Source of the DNA: Bedellia somnulentella
Lineage: Eukaryota > Arthropoda > Insecta > Lepidoptera > Bedelliidae
DNA length: 64,000 bases
Assembly (NCBI GenBank): GCA_963576735.1
Contig: OY755171.1
Location: forward strand, 18,326,182 to 18,390,181
Direction of reading: 5' to 3'
Numbering within the stretch: the first letter of the stretch is position 1; every line of letters begins with the position of its first letter. This document shows, piece after piece, positions 33,091 to 43,695 of this stretch. Both the position numbers and the translations under genes were made by a program. Below the pieces are notes generated by a model that was given only the letters and a program-made list of their open reading frames with translations, was not told the origin of the DNA and made no database searches.

Positions 33091-33422
33091 TTCGGTCCTT
33101 ATGAATTTTCATTTCTATTTAAGCAGCAGAGTCAACTTATATAATTATTACATGTATATAATCACGTTACATGATATTACCACTTTATATTAAAAAACTC
33201 ACTTGAAGCACTCATGTTTAAGCAATAAGTTCACTTACGACATGATTAGTTTAATTTTGTGAAATGGTAAAATGTATAATAATGAAGAGATTTGAATACT
33301 GGATTTTTATCCCTATGAATTTGAAATACACATATACTCAAGGTTTTAATACAATATGTATTTAAAAATGACATTGAGATTTTAAATATATTTTTAAAGA
33401 TAATATTTAAAATATAAAAATT

Positions 33423-33667
33423 GCCGTGTAGTGCCGGCTTCGAATGTCGTTAGCCCTTTCTACCCACGGGTGTCGTAAGAGGCGACTAAAAGTATGGGGC
33501 TATTTAAGAGTATTCCAGATGATGCGGTTAGAGACCCATCACCAACGCTACTTTATTTCTACCATATTGTCTCCTATCAACCGCCAAATGTGGCTGAGGA
33601 AATTCTAGCTCAAAATATCTAGCTACCCCTTTTTGGGATCTATGGCCGTGAGTAATGTATGTTTGTA
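33423..33667 (+). repeat. S1 SINE-like element, second subfamily
   Basis: This subfamily reads 'gtgccggctt', 'ctacccacgggtgtcgtaag' and 'gatctatggccgtgag' where the first reads 'gtgtcggctt', 'ttccggtgggtgtacgtaag' and 'gatttatagccgtgag'. Other members are at 38539, 40541 and 58542. Confidence 0.8.
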
Positions 33668-34488
33668 TAAAAAATCCACTGTTTTGTTCTCACACTTAAT
33701 TAATAAAACTGCAACATACAATAAACAATAATTTATTTCAATATCTTATCTTATAAATTGAATCCAGTAGTTCTGACCCCGTACGACGATGTCCAGTTTA
33801 CACAGTGAATGTTTGTGAAGCGTAAGCAGTGAGTAGACTCGTCTAGATTTTCATACCAGTTTTCCCAGGATTACATTATGTAATATTGTTTTTGTATAAA
33901 AGTGTGCAGCAATTTTTTTTATTAAACTGGATTCATTGTATATTTTTTAGTTGGAGTAGATGTCTTATTGGGTTTAGTATATGGCAGTGTTGGCCCAAAG
34001 TTAATCTGATTAACGATTAAAAATTAATGATTAAAAATCATAATCAAAAATTGTGATTAAAATTAATTAATCATAATCAAATTTAAAATGATTAAGATTA
34101 TTAATCATAATCATTAATCGTTAATTTGATTGTTTGATTAACTATTTATGAATTTATTTAATTTATTGGAACAGCTTAAGCAATACGCAAAATACGTATG
34201 CATCAAAGTTGTTATTGACTCGCCGTAAAGAAAATCCTTCTTAACACTGTTTTTTTTCCATAAATTACAAAGTTAGACAAACACTTAACTAATGGTTCCG
34301 TTCGTTCATTTTTTAAGTCTAGGTTTAAATTAAATATTTAGTTTTAAGCGATTTTCCCCCCACCCCACCTCGACGCGGCCGTTACTTTAATCACTGATTA
34401 CCAATAAGTTACCTTTAGTGGCGATTTTCGCGGCATTTCTTCTCTACCGACAACTTATCCTGTTATAGGCAAAGTGTTTCTTAAGTAC

Positions 34489-34644
34489 AATACACCAATG
34501 CCGTCCTCTGGCTCGGTAGAAACAATGTTTTCTTTCGCAACTATGCTAAATAAGCCTAGATCACACAAATTATAATCTGACGACTTATTTGAAAAAAGAG
34601 TAGTTATGAAATGTAATTTGAACATTAAGAAATTAGAAATGTAA
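34489..34644 (+). pseudogene. hAT transposase C-terminal dimerisation domain, decayed
   Basis: The frame reads PMPSSGSVETMFSFATMLNK, then a stop at 34573, then SDDLFEKRVVMKCNLNIKKL to TAA 34642. This is the pattern of the hAT dimerisation domain (S...E..FS......R..L....F......N). The rest of the transposase is not recognisable, so the element is non-autonomous. Confidence 0.75.
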
Positions 34645-34944
34645 AGATCGGAGGGTAGTTGATTTGAATGATTCTTCGAATTATTTACTAATTATCTTAC
34701 AAATTATTTTTTTGTTCTTTGAATGATTAATAAAAATATTTTAAGAAATCTGTGTATTTATTTAACATCATTTCTTTTACGTAGAGTTAATAACATTGAT
34801 GGATGTATTAGGTTTATAATCAAGTTAATCAATTAATGATTAGTGATTAATGATTAAAGTCAATAATCATGATTAATATTGCTTTTCTCATCATGATTAA
34901 TTTAATCATGATTAATGTAATCATGATTAAATTAATCATGATTA

Positions 34945-35205
34945 CATTAATGTGGATGGGGCACACATTTCGAAGAGGGACCACAAACGCCAGCATCGCA
35001 TTCGAGTGGAAACCACCGGACGGCAAGCGAGCCCGCGGCCGTCCCGTACACACTTGGCGCCGGAGCGTGGAGAGCGAGCTGCGAGCGGCGGGACTGAGTT
35101 GGAGTGCGGCCAGGGAAGTCGCAGCAGACAGGAAGGCGTGGCGGGAGCTTGTGCAGGCCCTGTGCACCAGTGGGGTGCCATAGGACAACAACAACAACAA
35201 TCAAC
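34945..35205 (+). mobile_element. RTE-type LINE 3'-end fragment inside the hAT element
   Basis: A GC-rich island in AT-rich surroundings encodes a LINE C-terminus: WMGHTFRRG...RARGRPVHTWRRSVE, ending at the stop at 35181-35183. It is followed by a (CAA)n tail. The same 17-base AT-rich phrase occurs at 34914-34930 and 35206-35222 and may be the target duplication, although the host sequence is itself repetitive. Confidence 0.7.
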
Positions 35206-35351
35206 AATGTAATCATGATTAAAATTAATCAAATTAATTAATTGATTAAACAATTAATTGATTAATGCCAACACTGGTATATGGTTGGTAACTCGACGAA
35301 AAATATGTATTAAAATAATGATATTTTCATCGTGTTATTAATATAGATGAT

Positions 35352-35526
35352 TATGTTAATAGAGGACGACCGCGGAGGACACATTTGAAACATATAGCGA
35401 GTGTACTCAAAAAGGCAGGCGTTCGAAGTATTAAGAATAAAAGAGCATGTATGAGGCGATTCCAGAGAGGTTCTGCAATGTGACGATCGTGGCCTCTGCC
35501 TACCATAATGGAAAATAATGTATGTA
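35352..35526 (+). mobile_element. L-3' LINE fragment
   Basis: One frame gives RGRPRRTHLKHIASVLKKAG and VRSIKNKRACMRR, then a shifted remnant of the WRSIVSAYPNG end ('ggcctctgcctaccataatg') and a TATG tail. The longest L-3' pieces in the window are this, its paralogue and 63650. Confidence 0.6.
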
Positions 35527-35542
35527 TGTATTTCATCATATG

Positions 35543-36290
35543 CCTCGTGCAAATACCACCGCTTTTCAAAAGCGGAGACATAAGTTCATATCCTGAGTCG
35601 GGCCTGCACCAATGTATCTTTTCTTTGGCCAGATGTTTGATTATCTTATCAAGGTTTTTATATAAAGAGAAAATATCGTGAAGAAACATACATAGCTGAA
35701 TTCGGTATGCAAAGTTTTTTTTTGGTATTTATTAAATATTTTTATTCGATAGTAAACACGAAAATAAAAGACTAATTTGAATATTTTCCATTTAAAATGA
35801 GTAATTGTAAAGTTATGATTTTTTAAAGATTGTTCAATTTTTGTACTTAATGACGTCATCGATTGATAAAATCATGTAGCGACATGCAAATGAAGTGAAA
35901 TGTTTTATAAAAATGTTGCTGGATTCAAAACATATCACGAATTTGGGATTTCAAATGAAATTATTACGATATTATACTAAACAAACCTATGATTTTCGAT
36001 ATTTTATTAATAAACTGCAAAACCGTATGTCTTTGAAACAACATTGAAGGTCAAACACTGTTACAGTTTTTTGATAAAATAACAGTCATCTTAGCTTCAA
36101 TTGATATAATTTCAAGAAAATATTGTTCATAATCATAATATCTCGAAATGGTTTTGTAATCAGCATCACTTTAGTAAAACTTTGCATACCGAATTGTAGT
36201 TACTTATGTGACGGTGTTACCAAACAAAACGGCAATTAGCCTTCCCCTTATCATGACCGTGAGAGACCGAACAAAAATGTCACGTGATGA
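35543..36290 (+). repeat. old S2 SINE relic, split by a TIR element
   Basis: The parts 35543-35702 and 36192-36290 together follow S2 ('gagtcgggcctgcaccaatg', 'aatatcgtgaagaaac', 'tgtgacggtgtta', 'aaaacggcaattagcc', 'gtcacgtgatg'). The unbroken version is at 41365-41610. Confidence 0.65.
35699..36195. mobile_element. 489-bp TIR element with AATT target
   Basis: The element 35703-36191 has inverted ends CGGTATGCAAAGTTTT and is flanked by AATT on both sides. The paralogue at about 41510 reads 'agctgaattgtagtt' with one AATT, so the site is empty there. No ORF was recognised. Confidence 0.85.
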
Positions 36291-36471
36291 TTAGAAGTTT
36301 GACTCGTACTTACTCGCTGGTAATAATATTTCTTACTTCGAAAAGGATTTAGCTTTTATGATGCTGAATTCCAGATATGAATAAAGTATCTCAATCTATG
36401 CTTGTAAATTCATGTAACTTTATTTATTGGTCAGATACATTTACCCTTAATCTTGAGGGAAGATTTTCAAA

Positions 36472-36864
36472 CTACCCTTAACATAACATAAACATATATA
36501 AACATAAACGTTCACGCCGAATATCCCCGAAGGGGTTGGCAGAGGTACTAATACTTCTGAACATCACGTGACTTTGTCACCTGGTGTTCAGAGTACCCAC
36601 GTTTTGCATGGACAGTGTACTCACGTGATAGGGGCAGGCCTATCGCCGTTTTGTACGAATACACTGTCACATGACTAAGTACAACTCAGTCATGTAGGTT
36701 TCCTCACGATGTTTTCCCTCACCGTTAAGAACCATGATAAATTAACAACACATATGTCTTTAGAAAAGACAAATTGGTGTAGGCCCGACCCAGGATTTCA
36801 ACACTAGTCGTTTGCACGATAACCGAGTGTTCTACCCACTGGGCTATCACGGTTGCTACCCTTA
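36472..36864 (-). repeat. S2 tRNA-derived SINE with 9-bp TSD
   Basis: The element 36481-36855 is flanked by CTACCCTTA (36472-36480, 36856-36864). Minus-strand head: 'accgtgatagcccagtgggt' (A box) and 'tgttgaaatcctgggtcggg' (B box). The tail is made of ATAAC/ATAAA units at 36481-36505. The paralogue at about 41790 is empty. Twelve extra bases ('gccttaccctta') follow the right TSD. Confidence 0.85.
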
Positions 36865-36899
36865 GCCTTACCCTTAAATAGTCCAAAAACCCTAGTTCA

Positions 36900-37527
36900 C
36901 CTCTTACGACAGCCGCGGAAAGAAAGAAATTGGTGCTTTTCATAGCTGATATTTCACAGCAGCTCTCGAATCGTCTTTTGAAACTGCTAAAAGAAAATTA
37001 TTAAAAAGGTTTTATAATTACATTTGCTTCTCATTCGGAAACAGATTTGAAAATGAGCTTCATTTAAACGTTTTGGGAGTCCGTAAAATGACGAAAATTT
37101 TATTTTTATTTCTCTTCTTTCCAATGTTTTTATTGTCCAGAAATACTCTTTTATGTAATATTAATTAATTATTATTAATGTTTTCAAAGAACAAGTAAAG
37201 TTTTAGTACAGCATAGCCCACAGAGAAAACTTAAAGTTTGATCAGAAAATACAGCAAAATAATGCATGGAAATCTCACTTATGCAGGTTCTTGAGAAACT
37301 ACGAGCTGTAAAATCTTGCAAAGTTTTCATGAATATTCATAACAACGTTACTAAAAGCAATTCAGGCTCAGGTGTGATCATCTCAGTATCGGAAAATTAT
37401 TAGCAAGTACGGTGTCAAATTCTGAAGTGCCTATTTTTTTTTACAATTTGAAACAACGACAATGTTGAAGATATAATAGTGGGCAATATTTCTAATTATG
37501 GTAAATATGAAAGAGATTTGTTCTCAG
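36900..37527. other. unassigned part of duplication copy 1
   Basis: No feature beyond its match to 41810-42448. Confidence 0.5.
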
Positions 37528-37670
37528 ATAGTGTCAGCTTAGAATAGCACAAACCAATTTTCGCGATTGTGGTAAAAGTTGTCTGATGGCGATGGGGCTT
37601 TTCAGCAATCGGTAGTCTCTACCAAATGAGAAGGGATGGCTTGAGTATATACTCGTATATGTATGTTCGT
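37528..37670 (+). repeat. strongly diverged S1-like remnant
   Basis: It reads 'agtgtcagcttagaatagca' and ends in 'tatactcgtatatgtatgt', but the middle is shortened. The segmental duplication fades out inside it. Confidence 0.5.
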
Positions 37671-38125
37671 CAACAAACTCAGTTCGATCTCTTTTAGATA
37701 TATTTAATGATAGCTTGGCAGCCGTGAAACACCTGTGTCCTTTTTAATGTCTTGTTGTCTGATTTATATTGAAATTTTTAGTATTAATTTTTTAATGTAT
37801 TTTTGGTTTTTGTGTCTACAATCATAGGTCTAAGATAAAATATTCAACTATGTATTAACAAGCATGCAGTATCTACATCAAGTAGAGTGCAAAAGAAACA
37901 TATGTCGTATAATACATGATATTGTTGTATTGTTACTTTCCTAATTTTGAACTTGGTTTTGTAGATCAATATATTTTTTTTTTTAATGTATGTAATATTT
38001 GATCTTTAGTCGATTAAGCAGAAATTCAAAAATGCAACAGATGTTTCTTCCCGTGGACAAAAATGCGACAAGGGGTTTAGGGGCTCAGAACAATTTAGCT
38101 TGAAGACCGATCCAGATCATCCTTT
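37671..38125. other. unassigned sequence
   Basis: No feature recognised. Confidence 0.4.
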
Positions 38126-38372
38126 ACATACATACATACATATACTCACGGCTATAAATCCCTAAAAGGGGTAGCCAGAGCTAAGGAATTAGAAATTCTC
38201 CAGCCACTTTTGGAAAGTTGAGTGGGGTAAAGATGGTGAAATAAAGGTTGTTGGTGATGGGTCTTCAACCGCATCGCCCAAAAATCCCTTAAAAGCCCCA
38301 ATAGTTAGTCGCCTCTTACGTACACCTACCGGAAGAAATGGGGTAGTGCTATTCTAAGCCGACACTACACAC
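38126..38372 (-). repeat. S1 SINE-like element, full length
   Basis: First subfamily, with a (TACA)n stretch on the left and the head at the right end. Confidence 0.8.
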
Positions 38373-38376
38373 CATC

Positions 38377-38512
38377 CTTTATTATAAAATATTTTCTCCG
38401 ATCAATTTCCACAAGTGGCAAAGGATAATTTTCAACTCTGCACTACCTGGACCCTTCTTTAGTACTCGTATTTATTGCCGCGAGTATATATGTGTGTATG
38501 TGCAATTCAGAT
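38377..38512 (+). repeat. diverged S1 fragment
   Basis: It begins at the 'cctttatt' position of S1 and ends in 'gccgcgagtatatatgtgtg'. It faces away from the neighbouring minus-strand copy. Confidence 0.5.
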
Positions 38513-38538
38513 TATTTACGAGTATTAATACTTATTGC

Positions 38539-38785
38539 ATACATACATACATATACTCATAGCCATAGATCCCAAAAAGGTGTCGCCAGAGCTTAAGAGC
38601 TAGAAACTCCTCAGCCACATTTGGAAGCTGATGAGGGACAAGATGGTAGAAATAAAGTATCTTTGGTGATGGGTCTCCAACCGCATCGCTCAAAAGCCAC
38701 TTTAAAAAGTCACCTATCCTTAGTCGCCTCTTACGACACCCGTGGGTAGAAAGGGGTAGTGACATTTTAAGCCGGCACTATACAT
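38539..38785 (-). repeat. S1 SINE-like element, second subfamily
   Basis: Full-length, with 'gacacccgtgggtagaaagg' and 'agccggcactatac'. Confidence 0.8.
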
Positions 38786-38857
38786 ATTGTATTGAGCATA
38801 ATATTTAGACATATGCAGGGATTTGTTTAATTGTTTACTTAATAGTTGTTGCGCGGT

Positions 38858-39012
38858 ACCAGTGTTTCGCCTCTGGGCCATAGTATACGCTGAGTTTAGA
38901 CCTACTTTCTGTAAGTAAAACAGTAACATAATATTATAATTTCCCTGTTTGAACTGTTATGTTTATTGTTGTTGTCTTATTTTAACACTAATATGCAATA
39001 AAGTATACAAAT
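38858..39012 (+). repeat. 155-bp dispersed repeat
   Basis: It shares 'accagtgtttcgcctctggg', 'tttctgtaagta' and the following AT-rich stretch with 44052-44200, same strand. It probably represents a 3' end of some retroelement; identity unknown. Confidence 0.5.
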
Positions 39013-39030
39013 ATTTTTTTGAAACTTTCA

Positions 39031-39096
39031 AACATATATATATATACCTACGGCGATAAATCCCAAAAAGGTGTAGCCAGAGCTTCAGAGGTAGGG
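39031..39096 (-). repeat. S1 3' fragment
   Basis: TATA-rich tail plus 'gtgtagccagagcttcagag' only. Confidence 0.5.
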
Positions 39097-39893
39097 TTGT
39101 TGTTAATTCGTCGCAAAGTAAATTCGTCCCACAAAATTCTGGGTTAACTCATTTTTTATTTTAAAAACATGATTTTAAACTGACGTACCTATTTTTAACC
39201 CAAAAAGGGTATTCTGCTACTGTGAAATAGCTCATCACACTGCCACTTCAGAAAGTTTCAAAAGTAAAACTATATAGCTACAAATTCCAAAAAGAGGAAT
39301 CGCGCTTCAGAATTAGAAATTTTAAGTCATAAATCTGTTTTATGTTAAGTCACTACATAAAAGTGCCTTCATGTCCGTAGACATAAGCTGACAGAATGTT
39401 ATACAAAGGGGACTATAAAATTGGAGTAGAAAAACTATATTTAAGACGAACTAGATAAGCAGGTCAAAATCAACCATCCAAGATACGTTTGTCAAGTACA
39501 TTTCGTTGAAATTCGACAAGATTTTTCAATGCAGAAATCTATTTTCACGGAGTGCATATATTCAAACCACTAAAGTATAACTGGAGACGAAACGTAAGTA
39601 TCCTTGTGGAGCTCCCACGAAAGTTGCCAACCGAAATTCAGCAGCATTTGACTCGCTAGAATCTCAAGTCACTATGTAAATATCACACTGATTCACTTCT
39701 AATCTCAATATGAGATTTATTTTCTTAAAGTCTTGTTTCTCTTTCTTATAATATAGGATTATTTGTCCAAAGTTATACTCACGACTAAAAATTTCAATAA
39801 GAGATAGCCAGAGCTTTATAAATAGATATTCATTAGCCTCACTCAATGAACAAAAGATTACAAAAAAGAGTAGGTATGATTAGTTCGTCGTCT

Positions 39894-39950
39894 TACGACG
39901 CTCTCGAGAAGAAATAGATTAGTACTATTCTAAGCCGACACTACACAGCG
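39894..39950 (-). repeat. S1 5' fragment (paralogue of 32781)
   Basis: Same deletion structure as the copy-1 fragment, so the deletion is older than the duplication. Confidence 0.6.
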
Positions 39951-40063
39951 TTGTGTCTTCACAGTTTATGAATTGTATAACTAGAAAATTACTTAAAATG
40001 AGTACTTGAGGACGGCTAAGCATAGAAGCTTCTAGCGAGAAAACATATTCCATTTTATATCTC

Positions 40064-40208
40064 AGCCCGGCTAGTACGAGCGGTGTTTAAATTAGTTATC
40101 ATATCAAGTGGGATAAAGCAGCCATCTCTTACGCACTTACTTAGTATCGTATACTGCCATCTCGTTCTCACCGTTATCGTGTCGATAAAATAGCGCTCGT
40201 GCTTGCCC
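40064..40208 (-). mobile_element. M1 MITE copy (paralogue of 32951)
   Basis: It has a short extra 'catatca' near 40100 that copy 1 lacks. Confidence 0.7.
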
Positions 40209-40540
40209 TTCGGTCCTTATGAATTTTCATTTCTATTTAAGCAGCAGAGTCAACTTATATAATTATTACATGTATATAATCACGTTACATGATATTACCA
40301 CTTTATATTAAAAAACTCACTTGAAGCACTCATGTTTAAGCAATAAGTTCACTTACGACATGATTAGTTTAATTTTGTGAAATGGTAAAATGTATAATAA
40401 TGAAGAGATTTGAATACTGGATTTTTATCCCTATGAATTTGAAATACACATATACTCAAGGTTTTAATACAATATGTATTTAAAAATGACATTGAGATTT
40501 TAAATATATTTTTAAAGATAATATTTAAAATATAAAAATT

Positions 40541-40785
40541 GCCGTGTAGTGCCGGCTTCGAATGTCGTTAGCCCTTTCTACCCACGGGTGTCGTAAGAGG
40601 CGACTAAAAGTATGGGGCTATTTAAGAGTATTCCAGATGATGCGGTTAGAGACCCATCACCAACGCTACTTTATTTCTACCATATTGTCTCCTATCAACC
40701 GCCAAATGTGGCTGAGGAAATTCTAGCTCAAAATATCTAGCTACCCCTTTTTGGGATCTATGGCCGTGATTAATGTATGTTTGTA
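40541..40785 (+). repeat. S1 SINE-like element, second subfamily (paralogue of 33423)
   Basis: Near-identical to the copy-1 element, with one change in the tail ('gtgattaatg' for 'gtgagtaatg'). Confidence 0.8.
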
Positions 40786-41157
40786 TAAAAAATCCATTGT
40801 TTTGCTCTCGCACTTAATTAATTAAACTGCAACTTACAATAAACAATAATTTATTTCAATATCTTATCTTATAAATTGAATCCAGTAGTTCTGACCCCGT
40901 ACGACGATGTCCAGTTTACACAGTGAATGTTTGTGAAGCGTAAGCAGTGAGTAGACTCGTCTAGATTTTCATACCAGTTTTCCCCGGATTACGTTATGTA
41001 ACATTGTTTTTGTATAAAAGTGCGCAACAAAATTTTGTATAAATTTCATTTCATTGTATACTTTTTAGTTATTGGGTTTAGTATTTAGCTGGTAACTCGA
41101 CGAAAAATATGTATTAAGTTAATGATATTTTCATCGTGTTATTAATATAGATGATTA

Positions 41158-41352
41158 TTTTAATAGAGGATGACCGCGGAGGACTGATTTGAACCATATA
41201 GCGAGTGTACTCAAAAAGGCAGGCGTTCGAAGTATTAAGAATAAAAGAGCATGTATGAGGCGATTGATGAATGTTAACGATTCCAGTGAGGTTCTGCAAT
41301 GTGGCGATCTTGGCCTCTGCCTACCATAATGAAAAATAATGTGTGTATGTAT
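41158..41352 (+). mobile_element. L-3' LINE fragment (paralogue of 35352)
   Basis: Same fragment, with 'gattgatgaatgttaac' extra near 41268. That is closer to the normal coding sequence (RRLMNVN), so copy 1 may have lost it. Confidence 0.6.
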
Positions 41353-41364
41353 TTCATCATATAC

Positions 41365-41610
41365 CACCACTTTTCAAAAGCGGAGACATAAGTTCATATC
41401 CTGAGTCGGGCCCGCACCAATGTATCTTTTCTTTGGCCAGATGTCTGATTATCTTATCAAGGTTTTCATATAGTGAGAAAATATCGTGAAGAAACACACA
41501 TAGCTGAATTGTAGTTACTTATGTGACGGTGTTACCAAACAAAACGGCAATTGGCCTTCCCCTTATCATGACCGTGAAAGACCGAACAAAAATGTCACGT
41601 GATGTTTAGA
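41365..41610 (+). repeat. old S2 SINE relic, uninterrupted
   Basis: Paralogue of the split relic at 35543-36290. Confidence 0.65.
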
Positions 41611-42448
41611 AGTTTAACTCGTACTTACTCGCTAGTAATAATTTTTCTTACTTTGAAAAAGATTTAGTTTTTATGACGCTGAATTCCAGATATGAATAAA
41701 GTATCTCAATCTATGCTTGTAAATTCATGTAACTCTATTTATTGGTCAGATACATTTACTCTTAATCTTAAGCGAAGATTTTCAAACTACCCTTAAATAG
41801 TCCAAAAACCTTAGTTCACCTCTTACGACAGCCGCGAAAAGAAAGAAATTGGTGCTTTCCAAAGCTGATATTTCACAGCAACTCTCGAATCGTCTTTTAA
41901 AACTGCAAAAAGAAAATTATTAAAAAGGTTTTATAATTACATTTGCTTCTCATTCGGAAACAGATTTGAAAATGAGCTTCATTTAAACGTTTTGGGAGTC
42001 CGTAAAATGACGAAAATGTTATTTTTATTTCTCTTCTTTCCAATGTTTTTATTGTCCAGAAATACTCTTTTATGTAATATTAATTAATTATTATTAATGT
42101 TTTCAAAGAACAAGTAAAGTTTTAGTACAGCATAGCCCACAGAGAAAACTTAAACTTTGATCAGAAAATACAGCAAAATAATGCATGGAAATCTCACTTA
42201 TGCAAGTTCTTGAGAAACTACGAGCTGTAAAATCTTGCAAGATTTTCATGAATATTCATAACCACGATACTAAAAGCAATTCAGGCTCAGGTGTGATCCG
42301 CTCATTATCGGAAAATTATTAGCAAGTACGGTGTCAAATTCTGAAGTGCCTATTATTTTTTACAATTTGAAATAGCGACAATGTTGAAGATTTATGGTAG
42401 ACCATAGGTCAAATTATGGTAAATATGAAGTAGAGATTTATTCTAAGA

Positions 42449-43400
42449 CTAGTGGATCGGGCCCAGCTTCGCACGGGTAGCGTAGTTTTAAAATTATCTG
42501 AGGTTTCTTCAGTCACTGCTCAACCTTTGTGAAATTTTGTGCAATTTATAGTATTCCTGAATAGTGTAGCTTTGTGATTGTGAAAGCGCTTTAATGAACG
42601 GTTCAGTATCTCCGAAAATAAAACCATGCAAACAAACAATCAGAGTTACAAATTTTGCATACATACAGGGAGTATATGTACACTCCCGGCTATCTTTTGC
42701 GCGCGCAACCATTACTAAAAAAATATTCTTATAGTATTCACGTGCGACGACGGGGCGCGATAGCTTATTTCATGTATAAGTTTGGTTATTCTATACCGAT
42801 TTCTATGATTCTTTTTTTATTGAATAGGTAATAATGTAAACTTTTTAAATGAGAGATGATTGAGAGAACTATAAATTTAAGAGTAAACAAATATAATCAG
42901 AATGCTCCGAACTGCTAAGTTATCAGGAATTACACGTGTTATTATGAGTCAACCATAAAACATAGACATATGCTGCAGAAGGATATTTTTTAGAACTTTT
43001 TATGTTAAATATTTCCGTCATACATGATTTCTATTCAACTATAACCACTAAGGCTGCACACACGACGGAACCTTAAAAAATGGAATAACTTCCCCCGTTT
43101 TCCCAAATTACCCAAAATTCCCCTTCACTACTCTGCTGAAAAGTACATTATAACCTGCCCAAGAGTATGAAGAATAATTTTAACAAGTTTCGTTAAAATC
43201 CGTCAAATAGTTTTTGTTTCCATAAGGAACATACAAACCGACAGACAGACAGACAGACAGACAGACGGACAGACAGACAAAAAATTTCCTGATTGCATTT
43301 TTGGCATCAGTATCGATCACTAATCACCCCCTGATAGTTATTTTGAAAATATATTTAATGTACAGAATTGACCTCTCTACAGATTTATTATAAGTATAGA
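42449..43400 (-). mobile_element. non-autonomous Helitron (952 bp), private to copy 2
   Basis: Read on the minus strand it starts TCTATACTTATAATAAATCT and ends GCGAAGCTGGGCCCGATCC then ACTAG. The insertion lies between A (42448) and T (43401), the rule for Helitrons, with no target duplication. Copy 1 at 37526 reads '...cagatagtgtcag' with A directly next to T. The 5' TC and 3' CTAG ends match forms common in Lepidoptera as I recall them. It contains an (ACAG)n/(GACA)n microsatellite at about 43240-43283 and no Rep/helicase coding. Confidence 0.8.
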
Positions 43401-43695
43401 TAGATAGATGTAGTGTCAGCACAGAATAGTATAAACCAATTTCCGCGGTTGTAATAAAAGTTTACTGATGGCGATGGAGCTAATCAGCAATCAGCATTTG
43501 CGCGAAAATTAGTATTTGCTTGTTTCTTTGCATCTAACTGCCGTTAGCGCCATCTATTGCCGAAATGTTACAACTCTGCAAGTCACTCGTCCATCTTTTC
43601 AGATAGAATGCGTTTGCTTGCTTAATTGATTAGTAATAATCCCCACATGAGGTTCTCTTGTAAAAAACAAATAATGCATTTTTTGTCATCATCAT

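Larger units (their letters stand above)
33977..35284 (+). mobile_element. hAT transposon remnant with perfect 8-bp TSD
   Basis: The element spans 33985-35276. The ends CAGTGTTGGC... and ...GCCAACACTG are inverted. GTATATGG flanks both sides (33977-33984, 35277-35284). The 8-bp TSD, CAGTGTTGG-type ends and a hAT C-terminal domain inside agree. Subterminal regions are long runs of AATCATGATTAAT-like repeats. The paralogous position near 41085 lacks the element. Confidence 0.9.
31814..37605 (+). repeat. segmental duplication, copy 1
   Basis: Direct duplicate of 39141-43490, starting at 'gggttaactcattttttatt' in both and fading out inside an S1-like remnant. Both copies share an S1, an M1 MITE, an S1 5' fragment, an L-3' LINE tail and an old S2 relic in the same order, so these pre-date the duplication. 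Copy 1 alone contains four later insertions (31957, 33985, 35703, 36481) and lacks the Helitron of copy 2. The 183 bases at 32551-32733 and 39664-39846 encode the same 60-residue minus-strand frame. Confidence 0.9.
39141..43490 (+). repeat. segmental duplication, copy 2
   Basis: Paralogue of 31814-37605. It keeps the pre-insertion state at four positions (about 39286, 41085, 41510, 41790) and carries its own Helitron (42449-43400). A short local duplication near 41268-41285 is also private to it. Confidence 0.9.

Noticed and set aside
34847..35253. Several overlapping long ORFs on both strands
   Set aside because: Only the plus-strand frame ending at 35183 matches a LINE C-terminus. The others are shadows in a GC-rich island.
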